Shown: one piece after another, positions 1-7,953 of the stretch
How the letters are laid out: each line of letters starts with the position of its first letter
How positions within the stretch are numbered: position 1 is the first letter of the stretch
Assembly: GCF_017377775.1 (NCBI RefSeq)
Contig: NZ_JAFVLN010000008.1
Coordinates: 310,001 to 374,000, forward strand
Reading direction: 5' to 3'
DNA: 64,000 nucleotides
Source of the DNA: Streptomyces sp. VRA16 Mangrove soil
Lineage (GTDB): Bacteria; Actinomycetota; Actinomycetes; Streptomycetales; Streptomycetaceae
Notes under the pieces: generated by a model
The model's database searches: none
Told to the model about the DNA's origin: nothing
The model's input: only the letters and a program-made list of their open reading frames with translations
Program-made: the position numbers and the translations under genes

Positions 1-576
1 CGCCTGGTCGTCCCACCAGATGTGGTACGTGTCCACGCAGACGCCGACCTGTTCGGCGGGGAACCGCTCGGCGATGTCCAGGGCCTGGGCCAGCGTCGAC
101 ACCACGCAGCGGTCGGCCGCGTACATCGGGTGCAGCGGCTCGATCGCCAGCTTCACACCGCGCTCGGCGGCGTACGGGGCGAGCACACCGATACCTTCGG
201 CGATCCGCTCCCGCGCGCCCGCCAGGTCGTACGAGCCGGCGGGCAGGCCGCCGGAGACCAGGACGAGGACGTCCGTGCCGAGGGTGACGGCTTCGTCGAC
301 GGCCCGCTTGTTGTCCTCGATCGCGGCGGCACGCTCGGCCTCGTCGATCGCGGTGAGGAAGCCGCCGCGGCAGTGCGTGGTGACGTTCAGGCCCGCGTCG
401 CGCAGCAGCGCGGCCGCCTTCTCGACGCCGTACGCCTGGACGGGCTCGCGCCACGTACCGACGTGACGGACCCCCAACTCGGCGCACGCCGCGACGAGTT
501 CGGGCAGACTGAGCTGTTTGACCGTCATCTGGTTGATGGAGAACAGCGGATCGGCCGCGAAAGAGGGGGTCGTCAC
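1..576 (-). CDS. Sugar phosphate isomerase/epimerase family protein (3' end outside window)
   Basis: These are the first 192 codons of a xylose-isomerase-like TIM-barrel protein; the C-terminus lies beyond base 1. The GTG start at 576 overlaps the stop of the DUF993 gene as GTGA, so translation is coupled. About residue 146 it reads IEPLHPM and about residue 181 VCVDTYHIWWD, which fit the metal-binding Glu and Asp/His strands of this family. It is the third gene of a leftward operon with an oxidoreductase and a DUF993 protein, controlled by a divergent LacI regulator. That points to catabolism or epimerisation of a sugar or polyol. The substrate cannot be read from the sequence. Confidence 0.88.
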   Translation of the reverse strand, partial: MTTPSFAADPLFSINQMTVKQLSLPELVAACAELGVRHVGTWREPVQAYGVEKAAALLRDAGLNVTTHCRGGFLTAIDEAERAAAIEDNKRAVDEAVTLGTDVLVLVSGGLPAGSYDLAGARERIAEGIGVLAPYAAERGVKLAIEPLHPMYAADRCVVSTLAQALDIAERFPAEQVGVCVDTYHIWWDDQA

Positions 577-1730
577 TTGATCACTCCGTACAGGGCGAGC
601 AGCTGCTTCATCCGGGTCTCGGCCAGCTCCGGGCTCGGGAACAGGCCGAGGGAGTCGGCGAGTTCGTAGGCGCGCGCGAGGTGCGGCAGCGAGCGCGCCG
701 ACTGGAGGCCGCCGACCATCGTGAAGTGCTCCTGGTGGCCGGAGAGCCAGGCCAGGAAGACGACACCGGTCTTGTAGAAGCGGGTCGGCGCCCGGAACAG
801 GTGCCGCGACAACTCGACCGTGGGGTCGAGGAGTTCACGGAACCCCTGCACGTCGCCGGTGTCCAGGACCCGGACGGCCTGCGCGGCGAGCGGGCCCAGC
901 GGGTCGAAGATGCCGAGCAGGGCGTGGCTGAATCCGCGGTCGTCGCCCGCGATCAGCTCGGGGTAGTTGAAGTCGTCGCCGGTGTAGCAGCGCACGCCCT
1001 GTGGCAGGCGGCGGCGCAGGTCGACCTCGCGCTGGGCGTCCAGGAGCGAGACCTTGATGCCGTCGACCTTGTCCGGGTGCGCGGCGATGACCTCCAGGAA
1101 GGTCTCGGTCGCGGCGTCCAGATCGCTGGAGCCCCAGTAGCCCTCCAGGGCCGGGTCGAACATCGGGCCGAGCCAGTGCAGGACGACCGGCTCGGCGGCC
1201 TGGCGCAGCAGGTGGCCGTAGACGTCGAGGTAGTCCTCGGGGCCCTGCGCGACGGCGGCGAGGGCGCGGGACGCCATGAGGATGGCCTGGGCGCCGACGC
1301 CCTCGACGAGCGCGAGCTGCTCCTCGTACGCGGCCTTGACCTCGGCCAGATCCTTGGCGGGGGCGGTGAGTTGATCGGTGCCGACGCCGCAGGCGATGAG
1401 CCCGCCGACGGCCTGCGCCTCGGCCGCCGACCGCTTGATCAGCTCGGCGGCCCCGGCCCAGTCCAGGCCCATGCCGCGCTGCGCGGTGTCCATCGCCTCG
1501 GCGACCCCGAGGCCGTGCGACCACAGGTGGCGGCGGAAGGCGAGGGTGGCGTCCCAGTCGACGGCGGCCGGCGAGTCGGGGGTGGTGTCGGCGAACGGGT
1601 CGGCGACGACGTGGGCGGCGGAGAAGACGACACGGGAGGCGAGCGGAGCGCCGGTGTCGAAGGCGAGGGGCTCGGCGCGCGGCTCGTACGCCCTCAACTC
1701 GCCGCCCGCGGACGGAAGATGGATGGTCAC
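573..1730 (-). CDS. DUF993 / dihydrodipicolinate synthase-like family protein
   Basis: This 385-residue protein starts VTIHLPSAGG and ends ALYGVIK. The GTG start at 1730 overlaps the stop of the upstream oxidoreductase (GTGA), and its own stop overlaps the next start in the same way, so three genes are coupled. It has the look of DUF993, a family usually annotated as dihydrodipicolinate-synthase-like (TIM-barrel aldolase class), with segments such as VLHWLGPMFDP near the middle. A role as a lyase or aldolase on an oxidised sugar intermediate would fit the operon, but that is inference. Longer upstream starts would run into the oxidoreductase gene and are unlikely. Confidence 0.88.
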   Translation of the reverse strand: MTIHLPSAGGELRAYEPRAEPLAFDTGAPLASRVVFSAAHVVADPFADTTPDSPAAVDWDATLAFRRHLWSHGLGVAEAMDTAQRGMGLDWAGAAELIKRSAAEAQAVGGLIACGVGTDQLTAPAKDLAEVKAAYEEQLALVEGVGAQAILMASRALAAVAQGPEDYLDVYGHLLRQAAEPVVLHWLGPMFDPALEGYWGSSDLDAATETFLEVIAAHPDKVDGIKVSLLDAQREVDLRRRLPQGVRCYTGDDFNYPELIAGDDRGFSHALLGIFDPLGPLAAQAVRVLDTGDVQGFRELLDPTVELSRHLFRAPTRFYKTGVVFLAWLSGHQEHFTMVGGLQSARSLPHLARAYELADSLGLFPSPELAETRMKQLLALYGVIK

Positions 1731-2884
1731 AGCGAGATCTCCGGAACGTCGAGGCGGCGGCCCTCGGCCGACGACTTCAGGCCCAGCTCGGCCATCTGCA
1801 CACCACGGGCGCCGGCGAGCAGGTCCCAGTGGTAGTCGGCGCCCGCGAACACGTGCTTGAGGAACAGCTCCCACTGGACCTTGAAGCCGTTGTCGAACTC
1901 GGTGTTGTCCGGGACCTCCTGCCACTGGTCGCGGAACGAGTAGGTCGCCGGGAGGTCCGGGTTCCAGACGGGCTTGGGGGTGGCGCTGCGGTGCTGGACG
2001 CGGCAGTTGCGCAGGCCCGCGACGGCGGAGCCCTCGGTGCCGTCGACCTGGAACTCGACCAGCTCGTCGCGGTTGACGCGCACGTCCCAGCTCGAATTGA
2101 TCTGGGCGACGATGCCGCCCTCGATCTCGAAGATGCCGTACGCGGAGTCGTCGGCGGTGGCGTCGTAGGGCTTGCCGTGCTCGTCCCAGCGGGTCGGCAC
2201 GTGGGTGGTGGCCAGCGCGTTCACCGAGGTCACGCGGCCGAACAGCTCGTGCAGGACGTACTCCCAGTGCGGGAACATGTCGACGACGATGCCGCCGCCG
2301 TCCTCGGAGCGGTAGTTCCAGGAGGGGCGCTGGGCCTCCTGCCAGTCACCTTCGAAGACCCAGTAGCCGAACTCGCCGCGGACGGAGAGGATCCGGCCGA
2401 AGAAGCCGCCGTCGATGAGCCGCTTCAGCTTGAGGAGCCCCGGCAGGAACAGCTTGTCCTGAACGACACCGGACTTGACGCCGGCCTCGCGCGCGAGCCG
2501 GGCCAGCTCGATCGCGCCCTCCAGGCCGGTGGCGGTCGGCTTCTCGGTGTAGATGTGCTTCCCGGCGGCGATCGCCTTCTTCAGGACCTCCTCGCGGCCG
2601 GAGGTCATGGCGGCGTCGAAGAAGATGTCGATCGAGTCGTCGGCGAGGACGGCGTCCACATCGGTGGAGATGTTCGCCTCGTCCAGACCGTGCTTCTCGG
2701 CGAGCGCCTTCAGGGCGTGCTCGCGGCGGCCGACCAGGACCGGCTCGGGCCACAGGACCGTGCCGTCGCCCAGGTCGAGTCCGCCCTGCTCGCGCAGCGC
2801 GAGGATGGAGCGGACGAGGTGCTGGCGGTAGCCCATGCGCCCCGTCACACCGTTCATGGCGATGCGCACCGTCTTGCGTGTCAC
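1727..2884 (-). CDS. Gfo/Idh/MocA family NAD(P)-dependent oxidoreductase
   Basis: The 385-residue protein has an N-terminal Rossmann fold (RIAMNGVTGRMG, residues 7-18) and the family EKP motif at residues 114-116 (TEKPTATG), followed by the C-terminal GFO/IDH/MocA domain. Members oxidise or reduce a sugar or inositol hydroxyl with NAD(P). The GTG start at 2884 follows a GAAGGGA ribosome site; an in-frame ATG lies nine codons inside. It is the first gene of the leftward operon and is preceded by a palindromic LacI-type operator. Family assignment is firm; the sugar is not known. Confidence 0.93.
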   Translation of the reverse strand: MTRKTVRIAMNGVTGRMGYRQHLVRSILALREQGGLDLGDGTVLWPEPVLVGRREHALKALAEKHGLDEANISTDVDAVLADDSIDIFFDAAMTSGREEVLKKAIAAGKHIYTEKPTATGLEGAIELARLAREAGVKSGVVQDKLFLPGLLKLKRLIDGGFFGRILSVRGEFGYWVFEGDWQEAQRPSWNYRSEDGGGIVVDMFPHWEYVLHELFGRVTSVNALATTHVPTRWDEHGKPYDATADDSAYGIFEIEGGIVAQINSSWDVRVNRDELVEFQVDGTEGSAVAGLRNCRVQHRSATPKPVWNPDLPATYSFRDQWQEVPDNTEFDNGFKVQWELFLKHVFAGADYHWDLLAGARGVQMAELGLKSSAEGRRLDVPEISL

Positions 2885-2977
2885 GTGAGTCCCTTCGTCC
2901 AGCTTTCCCGGCTCCCGAGGCGTGCGGCGACCGGGCCCGGCGTACGCGAAACAGCGCCTGCGGATGTTCGATATCCC

Positions 2978-2995
2978 GTAGCAAGCGCTTTCTAC
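2978..2995. promoter_or_regulatory. LacI-family operator (18-bp inverted repeat)
   Basis: The sequence GTAGCAAGCGCTTTCTAC is an inverted repeat with only one mismatched pair, centred on AAGCGCTT. It has the central CG of LacI/GalR-family operators. It lies about 95 bp upstream of the oxidoreductase start and about 140 bp upstream of the lacI-type gene, in the shared 252-bp divergent region, and so is placed to control both. Confidence 0.72.
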
Positions 2996-3136
2996 CTGAG
3001 AAGAAGCTAGCCTCTGCACAGCCGCTCGGACAAGAGCGGATCCCGGGCGGATCCCGGGCCGAGACCAGTCAGACAGCAGCCGGGCGGCACTCGCACAGCA
3101 GCCGGCCGGCCACCGGACCCAGCGGAGGACGACTCG

Positions 3137-4186
3137 ATGACCGTGACCTTGGCGGACGTGGCAGCCCGCGCGCAGGTGTCCCCCGCCACCGTCTCGCGCG
3201 TCCTGAACGGCAACTACCCCGTCGCCGCCGCCACCCGCGAGCGGGTGCTCAAGGCCGTGGACGAGCTGGACTACGTGCTCAACGGCCCGGCGAGCGCGCT
3301 CGCGGCGTCCACATCGGACCTGGTCGGGGTGCTGGTCAACGACATCGCCGACCCGTTCTTCGGGATCATGGCGTCCGCCGTGCAGTCGGAGATCGTCGGA
3401 CCCGGTGGGCGCGCGGGCGGGGAGCGGCTCGCGGTGGTGTGCAACACGGGTGGTTCACCGGAGCGCGAGCTGACGTATCTGACGCTGCTTCAGCGGCAGC
3501 GGGCGGCGGCCGTGGTGCTCACGGGTGGGGCGATCGAGGACGAGGCCCATGTCGCCGCCGTAGCAGGGAAGTTGCGGCGGTTGTCGGAGGCGGGGACGCG
3601 GGTGGTGCTGTGCGGGCGGCCGCCGGTGCCGGACACGGACGCGGTGGCTCTGACGTTCGACAACCGTGGCGGAGGGCGGGAGTTGACGGAGCATCTGCTC
3701 GGGCTCGGGCACCGGCGGATCGGGTATGTGGCGGGGCCGGAGGAGCGTACGACGACGCGTGACCGGCTTGAGGGACACCGGGAGGCGTTGACCGCGGCGG
3801 GGGTGACGGACTCGGACGGGCTTGTGGTGCACGGACCCTACGACCGTGAGGCCGGGTATGCCGCGACGGTCGAACTTCTGCGCAGGGATCCGGAGTTGAC
3901 CGCTGTGGTCGCCGCCAATGACACGGTGGCGCTGGGGGCGTGTGCGGCGTTGCGCGAGGCGGGGCTGCGGATTCCCGAGGACGTCTCGGTGGCGGGGTTC
4001 GATGATCTGCCGTTCAGTGTGGATGCGGTGCCGGCGTTGACGACGGTGCGGTTGCCGTTGGCGGAGGCGGCGGCTCGGGCGGGGCGGATCGCCATGGGGC
4101 GGGAGGCTGCGCCGGCGGGTGGGGTTGATGTGGTGGGTGGGGAGTTGATGGTGCGGGGGTCCACGGGGGTGCCTCGGGGGGTTTGA
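3137..4186 (+). CDS. LacI family transcriptional regulator
   Basis: This 349-residue protein opens with MTVTLADVAARAQVSPATVS, the classic LacI helix-turn-helix, followed by the hinge region (RVLKAVDELDY) and a periplasmic-binding-protein-like sensor domain ending near GVDVVGGELMVRGST. The ATG follows an AGCGGAGGACGACTCG ribosome site. It is divergent from the oxidoreductase/DUF993/isomerase operon and most likely represses it through the operator at 2978-2995. The inducer is probably a sugar or sugar acid handled by that operon. Confidence 0.95.
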   Translation: MTVTLADVAARAQVSPATVSRVLNGNYPVAAATRERVLKAVDELDYVLNGPASALAASTSDLVGVLVNDIADPFFGIMASAVQSEIVGPGGRAGGERLAVVCNTGGSPERELTYLTLLQRQRAAAVVLTGGAIEDEAHVAAVAGKLRRLSEAGTRVVLCGRPPVPDTDAVALTFDNRGGGRELTEHLLGLGHRRIGYVAGPEERTTTRDRLEGHREALTAAGVTDSDGLVVHGPYDREAGYAATVELLRRDPELTAVVAANDTVALGACAALREAGLRIPEDVSVAGFDDLPFSVDAVPALTTVRLPLAEAAARAGRIAMGREAAPAGGVDVVGGELMVRGSTGVPRGV

Positions 4187-4203
4187 GTTGGGCCCTGCCT
4201 GGG

Positions 4204-4228
4204 GGCGGGGTTGTGTGTGAACCCCGCC
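4204..4228. terminator. Stem-loop terminator after the LacI gene
   Basis: A perfect 9-bp stem (GGCGGGGTT / AACCCCGCC) with a 7-nt loop lies 17 bp after the LacI stop codon. There is no long T-run, which is common for terminators in high-G+C actinobacteria. Confidence 0.6.
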
Positions 4229-4230
4229 GT

Positions 4231-4286
4231 GGGCGCGGGGCTGTGTCGATGTGCGGCTCCGCCGCGCGGGCGCTACCAGCCCCCAC
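4231..4286 (+). repeat. Dispersed GC-rich intergenic repeat, copy A
   Basis: The 56-bp core runs from GGGCGCGGGGCTGTGTCGA through GCGGCTCCGCCGCG to CCAGCCCCCAC. It recurs in reverse orientation near 13141-13214 and 34379-34456, always just after a regulatory gene. Internal complementarity (CGGCTCCGCCG) allows a small hairpin. It resembles sequence commonly found 3' of Streptomyces genes; any function is unproven. Confidence 0.7.
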
Positions 4287-4413
4287 CGGAGCTGTACTCG
4301 GCGATGGCGGGGGCGGGACCGGGCTGGAGGCCGGTCGGAGCGCTCGCCCCGCGCCGGGGTGCCTCCCCCAGACTCCGTCCGGGGGGACCCCCGGCCCACC
4401 CTGCCGCCCATGG

Positions 4414-4645
4414 CGGCAGATTGCCCAAGGCGGCGGGGGCACGCGGCGGGTTGCCTGAGGCGGCGTGGGACGGTGGGCGGCTGCCCAAGGCGGCGGGGTG
4501 GGACGGCGGCGGCAGATTACCCAAGGCGGGGACGACCGGCGGCGGGTTGCCTAAGGCGGGGTGGGACGGCCGCAGATTGCCCAGGCGGGGTGGGACGGCG
4601 GCGGGTTGCCTGAGGTGGCGCGGTGCGGGGCGGGTTGCCCGCGGC
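4414..4645. repeat. Degenerate tandem array of about eight 30-bp units
   Basis: Units of 28-35 bp share a core close to GTTGCCYAAGGCGGGG followed by TGGGACGGCGG. Unit starts alternate between CAGATTGCCC and CGGGTTGCCT types. The array fills most of the gap between the LacI gene and the methyltransferase. One + frame stays open through it and would encode a repetitive GRLPKAAG-like peptide, but there is no credible start, so I treat it as non-coding. The rest of 4187-4700 holds only the terminator and repeat copy A. Confidence 0.75.
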
Positions 4646-4700
4646 TTCGGGTGGATAAAGGCGTGCTCGGGGTGGGCATGTGCACGTAGCGTTTCGCCTC

Positions 4701-5474
4701 ATGACTGCTGCTGACACATCAGACCTTCCTCCTCGCCTCACCCGCCTCACCTTTCACGGACCGATGTCCGAGGCCCGGGTCGAGCGGATGATCGGGCGGC
4801 TGGCCGGGCCGTCCCCCGTCACGGTCGTGGACATCGGCTGCGGATGGGGCGAGATGATGCTGCGGATGCTCGACGCCGTGCCCGGGGCCACGGCGCGCGG
4901 CATCGACATCAACGCCGAGGACCTGGCCAGGGGCCGGGCCGACGCCGAGGCGCGCGGCCTCGCCGGTCGCGCGGAGTTCGTCGAGATGGACGCCAAGAAG
5001 GCGGCGGACACCCCGGCCGACGTCGTGCTGTGTCTGGGCTCCAGCCAGGCCCTCATCGAGGAGGACACCACCGAGCCCGTCGTCGACGCGCTGCGCGCCC
5101 TGCGCAGGATGGTCAATCCGGGCGGCCGTGTGCTACTCGGCGAGGGCTACTTCGAGCGGCCCCCGACGGACGAGGAGCTGGCCGTGATGTGGCCGGGCGC
5201 CTCCCGCGACGACCACACCGACCTGGCCACCCTCGTGGACCTGGCGGTCGAGGCCGGGTTCCGGCCCGTCTGGATCGAGACGGCGAGCCAGGAGGAGTGG
5301 GAGGAGTTCGAGTCCGGCTACCAGTCCGACACGGAGGAGTGGCTGGCGAACCACCCCGGCCACCCGCTCGCCGAGCAGACCCGCGAGCGCCTCGACAAGC
5401 ACCGCACCAGCTGGCTGCGCGGCTATCGGAACGTGCTCGGGATCGCCTATCTGACGCTGGTGCCGGTGGCCTGA
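4701..5474 (+). CDS. Class I SAM-dependent methyltransferase
   Basis: The 257-residue protein carries motif I of class I methyltransferases, VVDIGCGWGE (residues 42-51), then an acidic loop GIDINAEDL and a motif II/III region (VVLCLGSSQALIE, LRRMVNPGGRVLLGEGYF). The ATG at 4701 is chosen over an in-frame GTG at 4680 because it starts at the usual distance before the domain; neither has a strong ribosome site. No partner gene identifies the substrate. It stands alone between a repeat region and a convergent gene. Confidence 0.88.
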   Translation: MTAADTSDLPPRLTRLTFHGPMSEARVERMIGRLAGPSPVTVVDIGCGWGEMMLRMLDAVPGATARGIDINAEDLARGRADAEARGLAGRAEFVEMDAKKAADTPADVVLCLGSSQALIEEDTTEPVVDALRALRRMVNPGGRVLLGEGYFERPPTDEELAVMWPGASRDDHTDLATLVDLAVEAGFRPVWIETASQEEWEEFESGYQSDTEEWLANHPGHPLAEQTRERLDKHRTSWLRGYRNVLGIAYLTLVPVA

Positions 5475-5487
5475 CGGGCGGCGCGCG

Positions 5488-6423
5488 TCACCCCAGCAGA
5501 TTCACCTCTCCCCCGAGCCCGCGCCGCTCCGCCTCCTCGTACGCCTGCCACGCCAGGGCCAGGTCCTGCCAGGGCAGTCCCACCGGGGCGTAGACGGTAC
5601 GGGCGCCGGGGGCGGCGGGCGCGGTTCCGGCCTTCAGCGCTTCCCCCAGGGTCGGGGCAGCACCGGCGCGGTTCAAGGACCCCAACACCCCTGATACCGA
5701 AGCCAGTTCGCGGTCGTCGACGAACAGGCGTGCCGCCTCCAGCAGATCGGGCGCCAGTTCCAGTTTCCCCGGCTCGTCCGCGCCCAGCGTCGTGAAGTGC
5801 TGCCCGGGACGGCTGTCCGCGAGGCCGAGCAGCGGGGTGCGGGACCAGGTGGCGAGCAGGACGATGTCGGCGGCTTCGGCGATCGCCGCGGGGCTGGACA
5901 GCGTACGGGCGTCGTGGCGGGCGGCGAACTCCCGGGCCCGGGACGGCGCCACGTCGTGCACCCAGACGTCGCCGGTCTGCCGCAGCGCCTTGAGCCCGCG
6001 CAGCATCAGCTCGGCCTGCGCGCCCGCCCCGATCACACCGACCGTCGTCGCGTCCGGGCGGGCCAGGACGTGTGTACCGAGCGCGGCGGCGAGCCCGGTG
6101 CGCCAGGCGGTCACCGTCGCCGAGTCGAGCAGGGCGAGGAGTTCCCCGTCGGTGCCGCTGTGCAGACAGACGACGCCGCGCAGGGCGGGCGCGGCGCCGG
6201 GGAACTTGGCGTTGACCTTGACGGTGTAGGCCGGGACGCCGGGCAGGACGCCCGGGATCAGGGCGGTCGCGGTGCCGGGGAAGGGGAGTTCGGCGACGAC
6301 CCGGTGGGCCGGGGTGGCGCCTTCGCCGTCGGCGGTGGCCCGGAAACCGGCGGCGAGCACGTCGACGCAGGCGGCCGGTTCCAGGAGCGTGAGCAGGTCG
6401 GTGCGGGTGAGGACACGGGTCAC
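5488..6423 (-). CDS. Ornithine cyclodeaminase / mu-crystallin family protein
   Basis: This 311-residue protein matches the ornithine cyclodeaminase family in length. It has the conserved Lys in AYTVKVNAKFPG (residues 65-76), then the dinucleotide-binding GVIGAGAQAELMLRGL (about 129-144) and a downstream GADEPGKLEL segment. Members include ornithine cyclodeaminase, alanine dehydrogenase and ketimine reductases. The sequence alone does not choose between them. The GTG start at 6423 is the first possible start. It is divergent from the IMPase-fold gene, leaving a 75-bp shared promoter gap. Confidence 0.9.
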   Translation of the reverse strand: MTRVLTRTDLLTLLEPAACVDVLAAGFRATADGEGATPAHRVVAELPFPGTATALIPGVLPGVPAYTVKVNAKFPGAAPALRGVVCLHSGTDGELLALLDSATVTAWRTGLAAALGTHVLARPDATTVGVIGAGAQAELMLRGLKALRQTGDVWVHDVAPSRAREFAARHDARTLSSPAAIAEAADIVLLATWSRTPLLGLADSRPGQHFTTLGADEPGKLELAPDLLEAARLFVDDRELASVSGVLGSLNRAGAAPTLGEALKAGTAPAAPGARTVYAPVGLPWQDLALAWQAYEEAERRGLGGEVNLLG

Positions 6424-6498
6424 CGGGCGATCATCTCAGCCGGGCGCGGACGGCACGGGGCCGGAACTGCGCATCCCCCTGCCGATTACCCTCCCTCC

Positions 6499-7320
6499 AT
6501 GGTGATCAGCGATGTCTCCGTTTCCGACGACCCTGGGCTCGCCCTGACCGCCGCCCTCGCGGGCGCCCGCGTCATCCGTTCCCTGTACGGGGACGACCTG
6601 CCCCGGTTCGACAAGGGCGGCGGTGACTTCGCGACAGCCGCCGATCTCGCGGCCGAGGAGGCGATCCTCGGCGTGCTGCGGGCGGCGCGGCCGCAGGACG
6701 CCGTGACGGGTGAGGAGAGCGGGGCGAGCGGCGACGCGGGGGCAGCACGGCGGTGGCTGGTCGATCCGCTCTGCGGGACGTTGAACTACGCCGTGCGGAA
6801 CATGCTCGTGGGCGTGAACGTCGCCCTGAGCGAGGGCGGGACGATCACGGCCGCCGCCACCGCGGACCCGTTCTCCGGGGAGGTGTTCTGGACGGACGGG
6901 AAGCGTTCGGCAGTCCGGTGCGAGGAGCAGGGCCAGGCACGGGACACCCCTCTGGTCCCCTCCGCGCTCTCACGGCTCGTCGACATCAACCTCGACGCCC
7001 CCGACCCGTATGCGCCCGACTTCCGGGCCGCGCGCCTCATCGCCGACCCGGGGTTCGCCGTGCGGTTCCGGCCGCGGGTCGTCTCCACGACGCTGGCGGT
7101 GGCCTGGGTCGCGGCGGGGCGCAGGGCCGCGTACGTCACCGACGGCGATCTGCGCGACAGTGTGCACTTCGCCGCCGGGATCGCCCTGTGCCGGGACGCC
7201 GGGTGCGTGGTGAGCGGGATCGAGGGACAGCCCCTGCACACCGGGGCGGGCGGCCTGATCGTGGCGGCCGACGCGGAGACGCATGGAGCGCTGGTGGAGC
7301 TCGTCCGGCGACAGGGGTAG
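6499..7320 (+). CDS. Inositol monophosphatase-fold protein with altered metal site
   Basis: The 273-residue protein keeps the IMPase layout: TGEES (about residues 70-74), then WLVDPLCGTLNY (86-97), and near residue 224 DSVHFAAGIALCRDAGC. In active IMPases these motifs read WxVDPxDGTxNF and WDxAAG, and both Asp residues bind catalytic metal. Here the first is Cys (DPLCGT) and the second is His (HFAAG). The fold is clear, but ordinary Mg-dependent phosphatase activity is doubtful. It may be a non-catalytic homologue or use another metal. The ATG at 6499 is the first plausible start and the gene appears monocistronic. Confidence 0.85.
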   Translation: MVISDVSVSDDPGLALTAALAGARVIRSLYGDDLPRFDKGGGDFATAADLAAEEAILGVLRAARPQDAVTGEESGASGDAGAARRWLVDPLCGTLNYAVRNMLVGVNVALSEGGTITAAATADPFSGEVFWTDGKRSAVRCEEQGQARDTPLVPSALSRLVDINLDAPDPYAPDFRAARLIADPGFAVRFRPRVVSTTLAVAWVAAGRRAAYVTDGDLRDSVHFAAGIALCRDAGCVVSGIEGQPLHTGAGGLIVAADAETHGALVELVRRQG

Positions 7321-7354
7321 CGAGCGCGACGAGCGCGGATGTCCGCCCGACTAT

Positions 7355-7386
7355 TGAGAATATTTCTTTGCATAGCTATCTTCTCA
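7355..7386. promoter_or_regulatory. AT-rich operator/promoter of the ArsR-MFS pair
   Basis: Just before the ATG at 7390 is an unusually AT-rich stretch containing three nested palindromes: TGAGAA (7355-7360) paired with TTCTCA (7381-7386), AGAATATTTCT (7357-7367), and ATAGCTAT (7372-7379). Its position fits autorepression by the ArsR-type product, with the operator overlapping the start region. Confidence 0.55.
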
Positions 7387-7389
7387 TTC

Positions 7390-7953
7390 ATGACCGAACC
7401 TTCGACTCCCCGTGTCCTGACGGACGTAGAAGCCCTGAAGGCCCTCGCGCACCCGCTGCGCCAGCGGCTGCTGACCCGGTTGCAGCGGCAGGGGGCGGCG
7501 ACCAGCGCCGAGCTGGCCGTGGAGTTCGGGGAGGACCGCGGCGGCACCAGCTATCACCTGCGGCAGCTCGCGCGGTTCGGGTTCATCGAGGAGGACACCG
7601 AGCGGTCCGCCGGGCGGCGCAAGTACTGGCGGGCCGTGCCGCAGGACGTGCGGTTGCCGCGGCGCGCCCCCGCCGGGTCCGAGGCCGGGGTGGCCGCCGC
7701 GGAGATCGGGCGGCAGTGGCAGCAGCGGGCCGAGGCCGATCTGGCCGAGTTCGCCGGGGACCGGGAGGCGTACGGGGCGTTCGGCGAAGCCGCTCTGCAC
7801 TCCTACGGCGGGACGCATCTGACCGCCGAGGAGCTGAGCCGGTTCGGCGAGGAGTACGTCGCGCTGCTGTCGAAGTGGCACCGGAGGGCGGACGACGCGC
7901 CGCCCGGCGCCCGGCACGTCAGTGTCGTCTTCCACGCGTTCCCGACGCCGTGA
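7390..7953 (+). CDS. ArsR/SmtB-type winged-helix transcriptional regulator
   Basis: The 187-residue protein has an ArsR-like winged helix at residues 12-82 (EALKALAHPLRQRLLTRLQ, then TSYHLRQLARFGFIEE and the wing SAGRRKYWRAV). A longer C-terminal region follows that is typical of regulators paired with efflux pumps. No metal-binding CxC motif is visible, so it is not a classical metal sensor. The gene overlaps the MFS gene downstream by GTGA, making a two-gene regulator-transporter unit. The ATG at 7390 lies directly after the palindromic AT-rich operator. Confidence 0.92.
   Translation: MTEPSTPRVLTDVEALKALAHPLRQRLLTRLQRQGAATSAELAVEFGEDRGGTSYHLRQLARFGFIEEDTERSAGRRKYWRAVPQDVRLPRRAPAGSEAGVAAAEIGRQWQQRAEADLAEFAGDREAYGAFGEAALHSYGGTHLTAEELSRFGEEYVALLSKWHRRADDAPPGARHVSVVFHAFPTP

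Noticed and set aside
4211..4714. Open + frame across the tandem array (repetitive GRLPKAAG-like peptide)
   Set aside because: The frame stays open because of high G+C and the near-30-bp period. There is no ribosome site, it runs into the methyltransferase start, and it has no recognisable domain.
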